Assembly (NCBI RefSeq): GCF_000311825.1
Contig: NZ_HE978568.1
Span: forward strand, 150,203 to 214,202
Source: Peptoniphilus grossensis ph5
GTDB lineage: Bacteria; Bacillota; Clostridia; Tissierellales; Peptoniphilaceae
DNA: 64,000 bases
Direction: 5' to 3'
Below are positions 23,207 to 31,873 of the stretch, piece after piece. Every line of letters starts with the position of its first letter. The first letter of the stretch is position 1. Both the position numbers and the translations under genes were made by a program. Under the pieces are notes generated by a model that was not told the DNA's origin, searched no databases, and saw nothing but the letters and a program-made list of their open reading frames with translations.

Positions 23207-23283
23207 GTCAGCTGATGGCTGTGGATTGAAAAATGTTTATATTCAACAAAGACCCAATTATTACTAAAGGGTCTTTTTCTTTT
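23207..23283 (+). ncRNA. crRNA-like cas-regulating RNA (CreR/CreA type), predicted
   Basis: A ~77-nt RNA opposite to the cas genes. It starts GT, then stem CAGC/GCTG (23209-23212, 23218-23221) with 5-nt loop TGATG, then the 11-nt handle TGGATTGAAAA (23222-23232). The real repeat has the same plan: GT, 7-bp stem, 5-nt loop, 11-nt handle TGGATTGAAAT. Cas5c cutting after the stem would give a handle followed by guide ATGTTTATATTCAAC (from 23233). The RNA ends in a terminator: AAAGACCC (23248-23255) / GGGTCTTT (23269-23276) plus a T-run. The guide matches the cas promoter -10 region, so Cascade carrying it should repress cas transcription. Short pairing should not trigger Cas3. Seen: structure and match; known: such RNAs exist in other CRISPR loci; inferred: function here. 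Confidence 0.8.
23248..23283 (+). terminator. Terminator of the crRNA-like RNA
   Basis: Perfect 8-bp stem AAAGACCC/GGGTCTTT, 13-nt loop, then TTTTTCTTTTC on the plus strand, ending at the cas3 stop codon. On the minus strand the hairpin has only a weak T-run, so it may partly limit cas3-to-cas5 readthrough. Confidence 0.85.
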
Positions 23284-25851
23284 CTACATAAAAAATCCTC
23301 CAGGATCTTCAAAGTTTACTCCAAATTTTTCATCGTAATACTCTTGAGGTAAAATATAAACTTTTCCATCAAGTATCTTGTCGCAAGAACCTAAATCTTT
23401 TTCTCGCACCGATACAGTGTGTCTATTTAATTTTTTTAAAATAATTTTAATTTCTCTTAAGTCCTTTGGGTTATAATTTTTTAAAAATTCCTGCTCTAAT
23501 TGCCAAATCCTTTCAATTTCTTCCTTAGTTTCAGCATAATTTACAACAGCTGCTTTCTGGTTTTCTTCTATTAACTCGAAGTCTTTGTATGCTTCTTTAA
23601 ATGATTGGAATAAATCTATTGGCATTGCTAATTCTGTTGAAACTAAATATCCTTTAAGCATTACAAATTCTTTAGTTTTTTTCAAAGCATCACATTTATC
23701 TTTGTTTTCAGCCAACAATTCTAAAACTGGAGAAAATTTATCCTTTTCCAAATTTGCATATAATTTTTCAAAATACTCTTTAGTTAAATCTTTAATATCA
23801 AAATCATCTTCATAACTTTCAAAGGCAGATTGACAGGCACTCTTTCTTTTATCAACTCCCTTTAAGAGAGAAGTTTTTTCTTCAGTATTGTCTAGTTTAA
23901 TGAGATAGGTATAAGCCTCTTCTTTTTTCCCTTCTCTATTACATCTGCCCATGGCTTGAATTATGGAATCCATTCCTGATAGAGACCTTATAACCATATC
24001 AAAATCCACATCGACTCCTGCTTCAATAAGCTGAGTTGAAATAAGACAAATTTTATCTCCATCTTTTAATCTTTTTTTAATCTCATGAATTTTTTTAAGC
24101 CTGTCGTTTGCAGTTAAGTTCGTTGTTAAGTAATATAGATCTCCTTCCTCATAATCTTCTTGTAACAAATCGTATAATTTTTTTACAACAGACTTTGTGT
24201 TTAAAATTATTAAATTTGATTTGTCAGAATTTTCTAATACAAGGTCTTTAACATCCTCTATTCCATACATTTTTCTTATGTCGCCATAAATTTTTAATTT
24301 TGCCCTTTCAAAGGCTGAAAAATCATAATTTTTATGCTCAATGATGTCTTTATTTTTGCCCGATAAATCTCCATAAAAAAGTTTATGGCAAAGAGCATCA
24401 TAATCATTAGTAGGTTGAGTTGCTGTTGAAAGAACAAAATTTGCTCTCATTACAATTTTCATAAAATTTAAAACCAAATTTGTCAAATACAAAAATTCTG
24501 TTGGAATAGATTGCCACTCGTCCAAAATTATTACAGAATTGATAAAAGATTTAAACCTTGTGAGATTTGCTGATTTCCCCTTAAATAGGGAATTGTAAAA
24601 CTGCACCATTGTAGTTAGAACCACTGGTGATGTCCAGTCGTCTAATAAAAATCTTTTTCTTGTTATTTCAATTGAATCCTCTTTGTCATCAATTGAAGCT
24701 TCTTCTTCATCATCTACTACATTTGAATGATGCTCCAATACATATTTGTCATTATTTAAAACTTTTTTCATCTCAGATGCATTTTGTTCCAAAACAGAAA
24801 GAAAGGAAGTTACATAAAAAAATCTTTCCTTATTTTGATAATTCATTTGATTTATTCCATATCTTAAAGATAAAAGAGTCTTTCCTGCACCCGTTGGCAA
24901 ATCCAACTTATATATTCCATTTCTATCTTCTTTAGATCTCTTTAATATGTCCTCTGAAATTTTATTCCTCAAAATGTTTAATTCTCCAAGGGCTTCTCCA
25001 AAGGAACTGTATTTTTCATCCACATTTTTTTCAAAATTTTTTATAACTTTTTTTAAATTATTTTCATCTTCATCAATAATTATTTCACCAAAAGCATTTA
25101 TTGTATCTTTAATATCTGCTGACTTTAGTATAGAAACTAAAAGTCTTATAAGCATTGCCTTGTAAAAATAAACTGCTTCTTCTCTTTTTTCTTGGCTGTA
25201 ATCGGAAGCTGTCCTTTTCAATTTTTCTAAAACTTTTGCATACTCTAAAAAGCCCTTGCAAAATATTCTATTTATATTAATTTTTTTAGCTTCAAAAAAC
25301 TTTTGAGTCTCAATATAAAATTCATCAATGTCAAAACTTTCACTGTCACTAGTTCCAAACTTATATTCCAATTTTTTGATTTTTTTCATTCTTTCAAGGC
25401 TAGTAAAAACATAAGCCATGTCTTCATTTTTTCGAACCATGTCATATTGACCGTGGTGAGACATTATTGTGTAAACCAAAATATTTGTATAATCACTAAG
25501 TTCAGAAATAAGGCTTTTATCAGCCATTAAAATCTCTTTTAATTCTAATATGTAATCACTAGAGACATTTTTAAATTCACTTTGAATATCTTTATAAATT
25601 TTTAAAACAAATAGTCCACCAAGGCTTGAATGGTCTACCCTTTTGTTTGAATTTTTTCTAATCTTTTCTTGAAAGTCTATACTTGCTTTACCAATATCGT
25701 GAAGTAGACCAAGTAAAAAAGAAATATTTTCCATTTCAACTTTTTCACCAATTTTTTTGCTCTCGCAAGCTGTGTTAAAAAGATGAGAGTATAAAGTCTG
25801 CGCCTTTCTTAAATTTCCCTGATCTATATGGGCATATAATTTATCTAACAT
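23284..25851 (-). CDS. cas3: Cas3 helicase-nuclease
   Basis: The product has 855 residues: HD nuclease followed by SF2 helicase. The HD motif LLHDIGKASIDF is at about 50-60, with SHHGQYD near 131; Walker A LPTGAGKT at 318-325; DEWQS at 444-448; motif III STATQP; motif VI QAMGRCNREG. It is recruited by target-bound Cascade and shreds DNA. It is the most upstream cas gene, but is separated from cas5c by 217 bp containing a second promoter and the crRNA-like RNA, so Cas3 and Cascade levels can be set separately. Confidence 0.97.
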   Translation of the reverse strand: MLDKLYAHIDQGNLRKAQTLYSHLFNTACESKKIGEKVEMENISFLLGLLHDIGKASIDFQEKIRKNSNKRVDHSSLGGLFVLKIYKDIQSEFKNVSSDYILELKEILMADKSLISELSDYTNILVYTIMSHHGQYDMVRKNEDMAYVFTSLERMKKIKKLEYKFGTSDSESFDIDEFYIETQKFFEAKKININRIFCKGFLEYAKVLEKLKRTASDYSQEKREEAVYFYKAMLIRLLVSILKSADIKDTINAFGEIIIDEDENNLKKVIKNFEKNVDEKYSSFGEALGELNILRNKISEDILKRSKEDRNGIYKLDLPTGAGKTLLSLRYGINQMNYQNKERFFYVTSFLSVLEQNASEMKKVLNNDKYVLEHHSNVVDDEEEASIDDKEDSIEITRKRFLLDDWTSPVVLTTMVQFYNSLFKGKSANLTRFKSFINSVIILDEWQSIPTEFLYLTNLVLNFMKIVMRANFVLSTATQPTNDYDALCHKLFYGDLSGKNKDIIEHKNYDFSAFERAKLKIYGDIRKMYGIEDVKDLVLENSDKSNLIILNTKSVVKKLYDLLQEDYEEGDLYYLTTNLTANDRLKKIHEIKKRLKDGDKICLISTQLIEAGVDVDFDMVIRSLSGMDSIIQAMGRCNREGKKEEAYTYLIKLDNTEEKTSLLKGVDKRKSACQSAFESYEDDFDIKDLTKEYFEKLYANLEKDKFSPVLELLAENKDKCDALKKTKEFVMLKGYLVSTELAMPIDLFQSFKEAYKDFELIEENQKAAVVNYAETKEEIERIWQLEQEFLKNYNPKDLREIKIILKKLNRHTVSVREKDLGSCDKILDGKVYILPQEYYDEKFGVNFEDPGGFFM

Positions 25852-25873
25852 TTCGCACCTCTTATTTTATGCA

Positions 25874-25914
25874 CAAAAGAGTTTGCAACTTATTTATATA
25901 AATTACAAACTCTT
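25874..25914 (-). terminator. Likely terminator of the dehydrogenase operon
   Basis: On the minus strand AAGAGTTTG (25914-25906) pairs with CAAACTCTT (25885-25877), 20-nt loop, followed by TTTTG. It lies between the dehydrogenase stop and the cas3 start. Confidence 0.6.
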
Positions 25915-25932
25915 CCCCAATTTATTTTATTA

Positions 25933-26871
25933 TTAATAACCCTTGTCGAAGTCTACTATATTTTTGAAGTCGCCGTCGTTTTTTAGGGCCTTTAGGTTTT
26001 GGTAGGCTGTTTCAAACTGTCTTCTGCCCAAGTCTTCACAGGAGAAGGAAATGTGTGGATAGATGTAGACATTATCCATGTCCCAAAGTGGTGATGACTC
26101 ATCTAGTGGTTCTTCTTCAAAGACATCTAGGGCTGCCCCTCTTACTTTTCCTTCTTCAAGTGCTTCTACAAGTGCCTCTTCGTCAATTGTTGCTCCCCTT
26201 GATATGTTTACTATTACTACTCCATCTTTTAGGATTTTAAATCTTTCTCTATTTAATATGTGATGAGTTTTTTCTGTTCCTGGCAAGCACATTATGATGT
26301 AGTCCATTTGTGGAAGTATGTGGTCAAGCTCATCTATTGAATAGACATTGTCGAAGGGCTCAACTTTTCTGCCGCTGGTGTTAAAGCCATTTAGTTCAAT
26401 ATCAAAGCCCTTTAGCCTTTTTGCTCCTGCTATGGCAATTGTGCCTGTGCCCAAAAATATTGCCTTCTTGCCATATAGGTTGTGGGAGAAACTTCTCTTC
26501 TTCCAAAGTTTTTCCTTTTGGTTTTCTATATTTTTTCTGTCTTCCTTATCTATTTGAAGTAGTCCATAGACAATCCATTCGGCTATGGGGTCGTCGTAGG
26601 CGCCGTTGTTGTTGGATAATATTATTTCCTTTTCTTTAATGTAATTTAAGTCCAAAAAGTCAATGCCCACTGATGTCAAAAAGATGTACTTTAAATTTTT
26701 GTGGTCCTTGTAATTTAAATTTTCTAAATTTATTGCGCCAATTAATATGTCTTCGCCATAATCTTCCTCTGCATTGGGATTTTTTTCGTCATAACCAATT
26801 ACCTCATAACCTAATTTTCTTATTGTGTCGCCATATTTTCTTGCCATACCTTGGCCTAATAGTACTTTCAT
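25933..26871 (-). CDS. D-2-hydroxyacid dehydrogenase family protein
   Basis: The product has 312 residues and an NAD-binding Rossmann domain with FLGTGTIAIAGAKRLKGF (about 139-156). Catalytic residues fit the family: Arg in VNISRGATIDE, Glu in DVFEEEPLDE, His in YPHISF. It reduces 2-oxoacids or oxidises D-2-hydroxyacids; the substrate cannot be told. The first residues MKVLLGQGMARKYGD replace the more common start. It directly follows the hydrolase gene with no gap, so the two form an operon. Confidence 0.9.
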   Translation of the reverse strand: MKVLLGQGMARKYGDTIRKLGYEVIGYDEKNPNAEEDYGEDILIGAINLENLNYKDHKNLKYIFLTSVGIDFLDLNYIKEKEIILSNNNGAYDDPIAEWIVYGLLQIDKEDRKNIENQKEKLWKKRSFSHNLYGKKAIFLGTGTIAIAGAKRLKGFDIELNGFNTSGRKVEPFDNVYSIDELDHILPQMDYIIMCLPGTEKTHHILNRERFKILKDGVVIVNISRGATIDEEALVEALEEGKVRGAALDVFEEEPLDESSPLWDMDNVYIYPHISFSCEDLGRRQFETAYQNLKALKNDGDFKNIVDFDKGY

Positions 26872-27774
26872 TTATTCCTCCACAAATTTTTTTATATTTT
26901 TTATTACTAAATTCTTTTTGTCAGTCATTACAGAGTGTCCACAATTGTCTAGCTTTTCAAATTTTGCGCCAATTTCATCTGATAAAAATTTTCCATCCAT
27001 ATAAGATATTATTTTGTCATCATAGCCATGAAGGACTAGGCTTTTCATGGCAAGCCTTCCTCCATGATATTTATAATCTCTCAAGATGCCTGCAACTTCA
27101 TCTAAATTTCTCTGCCTAATTGCCGACTCTACATTTCTCTCAAACTCTTCCTTTTCTGGCAATTTTACATTGTAGATAAAGGTCTTAAATAAAACTCTTA
27201 TGTTGTCTTTTTTTAATTCTGTTCCCGTCATGCCCATGCTGGCAAAGCTGTCTTCGATTAAGTTTAAGTTAAAGGTCATGAGACCCTTTATGATTTCTAG
27301 GTTTTTTTGAGGGTTTATGAAGTCAAAATTATTTAAATATTCATGAAAATTATTTGTCAAAATATCTGCGCCATTGGTCCTAAAGGGTGCGTAGCCAAAG
27401 GGTGCAAGAAAAATTTGATTTTTGATTCTGTCTTTTATGTCTTTGTCCTTTGCAAGTTCAAGGGCGACGCCACCGCCAAGAGACCATGAGACTAGGGTAA
27501 AGTTTTTTATGTCAAGCTTTAAAATAAATTCTTTGATGTCTGAAACAAAATCATCAATTGAAGTAATTTTATTATTATAAGAAGACTTGCCATATCCCCT
27601 CATGTCGGGAGCAAATATGTGATAGTCCTCTAATTTTTTTATGATTTCAATAAAACAAGAAGATGAGTACATATTTCCATGAATCATTAAAATATTTTTG
27701 TCAGATTTGCTTTCATTGTCCAGATAAAAAATTTCCTCGTCATTGAGCTCTATGTGTTTTTCTTTTAAGTTCAT
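26872..27774 (-). CDS. Alpha/beta hydrolase
   Basis: The product has 300 residues. The oxyanion segment LMIHGNMYSSS, PDMRGYGKS, the nucleophile elbow SWSLGGG, the acid in HGYDDKI and the final His in NCGHSVMTD give a complete catalytic triad. A helical cap (about 150-230) sets the substrate, which is unknown. ATG at 27774 is used since GGAAGGAGAAGGTGA lies directly upstream; an ATG 18 bases earlier is part of that region. Confidence 0.87.
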   Translation of the reverse strand: MNLKEKHIELNDEEIFYLDNESKSDKNILMIHGNMYSSSCFIEIIKKLEDYHIFAPDMRGYGKSSYNNKITSIDDFVSDIKEFILKLDIKNFTLVSWSLGGGVALELAKDKDIKDRIKNQIFLAPFGYAPFRTNGADILTNNFHEYLNNFDFINPQKNLEIIKGLMTFNLNLIEDSFASMGMTGTELKKDNIRVLFKTFIYNVKLPEKEEFERNVESAIRQRNLDEVAGILRDYKYHGGRLAMKSLVLHGYDDKIISYMDGKFLSDEIGAKFEKLDNCGHSVMTDKKNLVIKNIKKFVEE

Positions 27775-27840
27775 TTCACCTTCTCCTTCCATATAATTAA
27801 ATTATATGCTAAAGGTCTAATTTAGTAAATAGAAGGCATA

Positions 27841-27869
27841 TTGTAAAAATTTTTCAAGTAGCTTATAAT
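27841..27869 (+). promoter_or_regulatory. Promoter of the zinc-ribbon/SH3 gene
   Basis: TTGTAA (27841-27846), 17 bp, TATAAT (27864-27869); the gene starts at 27903 after AAAGGAG. Confidence 0.75.
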
Positions 27870-27902
27870 TAAGTAATAAAGTATGGATAGAAAGGAGTCT
27901 TT

Positions 27903-29468
27903 ATGAGTTTTTTTAGAACACTGCCAACTAAACTTAGCTTTAATACAAGTGAAAAAATTCAAATTGCCAATGCAGAACTCACTAGCGGCGATTTTGCCCT
28001 AGCCATTGATGTCTTAAATGCACAGGACTCCTTTGTCACAAACATTGAATTTGCCGTAAAGTTTAAGTCCATTGAAAAGTCCTATCTCTTTAATGGCAGA
28101 GAATTTTATTTTTCTCAAGCAGTAAATATTGAGCCCTATAAAAGATATTTTTTGGAGCCTTTTTTATTAGACGAGAGATTTTATGAGGCAAGGGCCATAG
28201 ACATTTACATATCAAAGTACACTTGCGACGGAAAGACTATCACTTGTTCAGAAAAAAAATATGACATGAGTCTGCCAGTCATCCCTGAAAAAAAGCGTGC
28301 ACAAATAAAGGAAACCCTTGGCGATGGAATTAAAACTTATGGCGAAAACCAAATTGATTTTTGGCGCTGTGCCTGTGGTTTTATAAACGAAAAGGACAGC
28401 AGCGAATGTGATTTTTGTGGCAGAAATAAAAGTTTTGTCCTAAATAATTTGACTGAGCCACTTATTAATTCAAAAATTTTAAATGTACTTGAAAACACCA
28501 AGTCAACTTCAGACATAAATTTAAAGACCCTTGAGACTCACTTGACTCAGACAAACCTTTCAAAGATTGCTCCAAACACTGAGAGCCTCAAAGTTGACAG
28601 AACTAATGAAGTGACTACAAAAAAACCAAAGAAATTTTCTGCAAAGATTGTGTTTTTCTCCATAGTTTTAATTATTATTTTGTCCATAATCTCTCTATTT
28701 ATAATTAATTTTGCAGTTATAACGAGAAACGAAAATAAAATTGACGATGCAAGGGGACTTGCCCTAAGTGGTGAGTACAAAGAGGCACTGGACTTATACA
28801 AGGAAGCTACAAAGAAAAAGACCAGTCCAGAAATTTCAAATGAAATGGAAAAACTAAAGAAGTTAGTTCAATCTGATGACTTCTACCAAAAGGGCATCAA
28901 ACTTTACCAGGAAGAAAATTATATTGATTCAGCCTACAATTTTAAAAAGGTAATTCAAGAAGATGAGAAAAATTATAAGGCAGCTCAAGATAAACTTCTC
29001 TCCATAGACAATATAATTTTAAATAAAGTAAAGGATGCTTACAAGGAAAATAAAGTAAATGAAGCAATGCTTCTTTTAAATTCCTACCTTGGCGTCGTGC
29101 CTGAATCTGCCAAGGCAACAAGCCTAAAAAAAGAAATTGAAAGCAAAAACGCCATTGATATAAACAAAGATAAAGATCAAACAGAAAGTTTTGAAAAAGA
29201 AAATGACTACACCGATGCAGCTCAAACTGCAAAAAAATCTTCTGAACTTCTTCACACTTACAGAAATGTTGCCACAGAAAAGGCAAACCTAAGAAAGGAA
29301 GCAAGTGTAGATTCTGAAATTATAAAAATTTTGGAAAAGGGAACTGAACTCTATGTCTTAGAGACAAAAATCGAACAGGGCAAGAGAATTTGGTGCCATG
29401 TAGAAGTTAAGTCCAGCATCTCCGGTGAAAATTTGAGGGGCTGGATATCAGATAAGACTTTAAATTAA
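27903..29468 (+). CDS. Zinc-ribbon, membrane-anchored TPR/SH3 protein
   Basis: The product has 521 residues. An N-terminal beta-rich domain (1-150) precedes a zinc ribbon WRCACG...CDFCG (about 158-178), a linker, one membrane segment (about 248-272), TPR-like helices (about 280-400) and a C-terminal bacterial SH3 domain (KANLRKEASVDSEII...RGWISDKTLN). The topology puts the zinc ribbon inside and the SH3 domain outside, where it may bind cell-wall peptides. It could link a cytoplasmic signal to the wall. No catalytic domain is seen. Confidence 0.75.
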   Translation: MSFFRTLPTKLSFNTSEKIQIANAELTSGDFALAIDVLNAQDSFVTNIEFAVKFKSIEKSYLFNGREFYFSQAVNIEPYKRYFLEPFLLDERFYEARAIDIYISKYTCDGKTITCSEKKYDMSLPVIPEKKRAQIKETLGDGIKTYGENQIDFWRCACGFINEKDSSECDFCGRNKSFVLNNLTEPLINSKILNVLENTKSTSDINLKTLETHLTQTNLSKIAPNTESLKVDRTNEVTTKKPKKFSAKIVFFSIVLIIILSIISLFIINFAVITRNENKIDDARGLALSGEYKEALDLYKEATKKKTSPEISNEMEKLKKLVQSDDFYQKGIKLYQEENYIDSAYNFKKVIQEDEKNYKAAQDKLLSIDNIILNKVKDAYKENKVNEAMLLLNSYLGVVPESAKATSLKKEIESKNAIDINKDKDQTESFEKENDYTDAAQTAKKSSELLHTYRNVATEKANLRKEASVDSEIIKILEKGTELYVLETKIEQGKRIWCHVEVKSSISGENLRGWISDKTLN

Positions 29469-29470
29469 TT

Positions 29471-29496
29471 TCTCCACTTAGGTGGAGATTTTTTTT
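29471..29496 (+). terminator. Rho-independent terminator
   Basis: TCTCCAC/GTGGAGA stem with a 4-nt loop followed by eight T, directly after the SH3-protein gene. Confidence 0.9.
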
Positions 29497-29504
29497 GAAA
29501 AAAA

Positions 29505-29530
29505 TGAACCTTTTTCCATCCTAAATGGTC
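29505..29530 (+). promoter_or_regulatory. ECF-type promoter of the sigma operon
   Basis: TGAACC (29505-29510), 16 bp, then GGTC (29527-29530). The GAAC ... GTC pattern is that of ECF sigma promoters and suggests autoregulation. Confidence 0.55.
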
Positions 29531-29561
29531 TTATAAGTAGATGCATCTAAAGGAGGTTAAA

Positions 29562-30134
29562 ATGAATCCCCAAAAATTTAACATAGAAAATTTTAAAAAA
29601 TTAAAAAAGGGCGACAAAGATTCCTTTGATCTCCTCTATGAAGAATACTACTTAAGCTTGTACCGAACTGCCCTTCTAATATTGGGAAATAAGGAGGAGG
29701 CAGAAGATGTCCTCCAAGACACCTTCCTTTCTATTTACAAAAACATAAATAACTTGAAGGAATTTAACAAGTTAAGACCTTGGATTTTTTCAATTTTAAA
29801 AAATTCTTGCTACACCAGATATAAAAATAGAAAGAGAGAATTTCCCGACGAATTTATTTTGGAAAAGGCTGACTCAAATTTTATTTCAAGTAGAGAAGAT
29901 GAATTTGTATTAAATAATGAAGTTGAATCAGCCCTCTTAAAATTAAATCACAAGGAAAGAGAAGTCCTGGTCCTCTTTTATTACGACGACTTCTCCATAG
30001 AAGAAATTGCAAAAATCTTGAAGACCTTTCAGGGTACAGTTAAGTCTAGACTTTTTAGAGCTCGAAAAAATTTAAAGAAAGAAATAATGAAAGTCGACCA
30101 AGACTTTGGCGAGAAGGAGAGTATTTATGAATAA
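29562..30134 (+). CDS. ECF-type RNA polymerase sigma factor
   Basis: The product has 190 residues. Region 2 shows SFDLLYEEYYLSLYRTALLI and AEDVLQDTFLSIYKNI, with RPWIFSILKNSCYTRYKNRK; region 4 shows REVLVLFYYDDFSIEEIAKI and GTVKSRLFRARKNLKK. ATG at 29562 follows AAAGGAGG; the earlier in-frame ATG at 29541 has no such site. It overlaps the anti-sigma gene by eight bases. An ECF-like promoter precedes it. Confidence 0.93.
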   Translation: MNPQKFNIENFKKLKKGDKDSFDLLYEEYYLSLYRTALLILGNKEEAEDVLQDTFLSIYKNINNLKEFNKLRPWIFSILKNSCYTRYKNRKREFPDEFILEKADSNFISSREDEFVLNNEVESALLKLNHKEREVLVLFYYDDFSIEEIAKILKTFQGTVKSRLFRARKNLKKEIMKVDQDFGEKESIYE

Positions 30135-30897
30135 TTTTAATAATTTTGATGAGTATATAAAAGACAAATTAGAAAAAAGCGTGGAAAATTCTGCTCCTTC
30201 TGCTTACCTCAAAAATAAAATTGACTTAGAAATTAAGTCTACAGAAGAAAAAGGAGAATTTAAAATGAAAAAAAGATTTGTATTAATGGCAGCCGCTGCC
30301 CTTGTCCTTTCAGTAGGCGTATTTGCAGCAGGAAAAATTACTGGAACTATTGCATCTTCAACATCATATTACAACTACACAAATTACACTGACCTAGCTA
30401 AGGCTGAAAAAAAGGCAGGTTTTGATACAGAAGCACCAGAAAGCTTAGGTGAATATAAATTTGACGGAATCACAATGGTGAATATGGCAGATATGGACGA
30501 TACTGGAGCACAAATAAATAAGAGAAAGGCGTTTGATGTAACCTATAAAAACGAAGCAGACGACAAAGTAATGCTCTCAATTGACAAGTATCCAAAAAGT
30601 TCAATACCTACTTCAGAACAAGCTCATCAAGAAATGAGAGAAATTAATGGCGTGCAAGTTTATTATTCAAGATTAGAAAGTGTCTTTTTACCAGATGAAA
30701 AAGATGCAACAAAAGAAGAACTTGAAAGGTCAAAAAATGATCCATTCTTTAACCTAGGCATTGGCTCAGATAAAAGAGAAGAAAAAGCATCAAAGCACCT
30801 AAGCTTTGATTACAAGGGAATTCAATATTCTTTAATGGCAGAAGATGACATGGACGTGAACGAATTTTATAGGATGGCAGAAGAAATTATAAAATAA
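30127..30897 (+). CDS. Probable membrane anti-sigma factor (DUF4367-like)
   Basis: The product has 256 residues. The short cytoplasmic N-terminus (about 1-46) would hold the sigma factor; one membrane segment (RFVLMAAAALVLSVGVFAAG, about 49-68) follows, then an extracytoplasmic domain ending in KGIQYSLMAEDDMDVNEFYR, similar to DUF4367 sensors. An internal ATG at the MKKRF segment has its own ribosome site (AAAGGAG), so a shorter secreted-like form is possible. Coupling to the sigma gene supports the anti-sigma role. Confidence 0.75.
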   Translation: MNNFNNFDEYIKDKLEKSVENSAPSAYLKNKIDLEIKSTEEKGEFKMKKRFVLMAAAALVLSVGVFAAGKITGTIASSTSYYNYTNYTDLAKAEKKAGFDTEAPESLGEYKFDGITMVNMADMDDTGAQINKRKAFDVTYKNEADDKVMLSIDKYPKSSIPTSEQAHQEMREINGVQVYYSRLESVFLPDEKDATKEELERSKNDPFFNLGIGSDKREEKASKHLSFDYKGIQYSLMAEDDMDVNEFYRMAEEIIK

Positions 30898-30967
30898 TTT
30901 TTTCACAGTTAGTTAAAACATTTTTCTTATAAATTAGATTGTTGTAAATTTAAAAATCTAAAGGCCA

Positions 30968-30998
30968 AAAAAGGACCAGCTCGGTCCTTTCTTTTTGT
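30968..30998. terminator. Bidirectional terminator
   Basis: AAGGACC/GGTCCTT stem with 5-nt loop, flanked by A-run and T-run, placed between the converging anti-sigma and DnaJ-domain genes. Confidence 0.88.
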
Positions 30999-31021
30999 CT
31001 AAATTTTCATATCAAATAAAA

Positions 31022-31873
31022 TTAATTTGTGCCAGACATTTTTTTATACATCTCAATGTTTGAGTCATTTAAAAATTCGTAGGCTGCATTTATTTCTTGG
31101 AATTTTTCCTTGGCGCCCTCTTCCTTATTTAAGTCAGGGTGATATTTTTTCGCCATCTTTCTGTAGGCAAGCTTCACTTCATACTTGTCTGCAGAATAAT
31201 TTACGCCGAGAGTGTCGCAGGCTTTTTCGTATTGGTCCTTAAAGCCGTAGCTTCCTCCTTGTGATTGATTTCCATAAGAGCCACCATAATTATTTCCATA
31301 AGAGCCGCCTTGATTTTCGTAGAAGCCGCCATAACCTTGCTGCCTAAAAAATTCATCAAACTGAGAAAAGTCGTCGAAGGTTGTCCAAGTAAAGCCACCG
31401 AAATCTTTAAATCTCTCTCTAAATTCTTCCTCTCTCTTCTTCCTTCTCTCTTCCTCTTGTCTAATTCTTTCCCTTTCTTTTTTCTCCCAATAAGCCCTGC
31501 CGTAGCCAGATATGCTTTCGAATTCATTAGCCTTGCCAAGGAGATAATGATCTGCCCTGTCGTAGAAAAATTCTGTCACCATATAATGTATGTACTTCAA
31601 AAAAGATTCTGACACATTACCAAGTAGTGGCACAACAATAGCCAGCATGATTAGAGTTGACAGCCACTTATTTCTTGCAAGTCCCTGCCAAGCAAAGGGA
31701 TTTAAAAGTAAAAATATTATCAAACATCCACCCATGGAAATTATATATAAGAACAATCTCCTTACAGCTGAAAATAAATCAACAGCAATATTAACTATTA
31801 CAATTAAAAAGGTTAAGATGAGGTCAAAAAATTTGCCTAAACCCTTATAAAAATATCCTAAAATTTTATTCAT
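31022..31873 (-). CDS. Membrane protein with C-terminal J domain
   Basis: The product has 283 residues. Two or three membrane segments lie in the first 100 residues, followed by a charged helix ([20 protein letters not shown]), a Gly/Tyr/Asn-rich linker of GGSYGN repeats (about 185-212), and a J domain at the end ([23 protein letters not shown] in [12 protein letters not shown]). The HPD motif is intact, so it should stimulate DnaK at the membrane. The order is reversed from classic DnaJ. Confidence 0.88.
   Translation of the reverse strand: MNKILGYFYKGLGKFFDLILTFLIVIVNIAVDLFSAVRRLFLYIISMGGCLIIFLLLNPFAWQGLARNKWLSTLIMLAIVVPLLGNVSESFLKYIHYMVTEFFYDRADHYLLGKANEFESISGYGRAYWEKKERERIRQEEERRKKREEEFRERFKDFGGFTWTTFDDFSQFDEFFRQQGYGGFYENQGGSYGNNYGGSYGNQSQGGSYGFKDQYEKACDTLGVNYSADKYEVKLAYRKMAKKYHPDLNKEEGAKEKFQEINAAYEFLNDSNIEMYKKMSGTN

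Noticed and set aside
23248..23283. Hairpin read only as a cas3 terminator
   Set aside because: The long T-run is on the plus strand, away from cas3, and an extended -10 plus pseudo-repeat precede it; it fits the small RNA better.
26055..27119. Several plus-strand frames opposite the dehydrogenase and hydrolase genes
   Set aside because: They are shadows with low-complexity Leu/Phe content, opposite clear enzyme genes.
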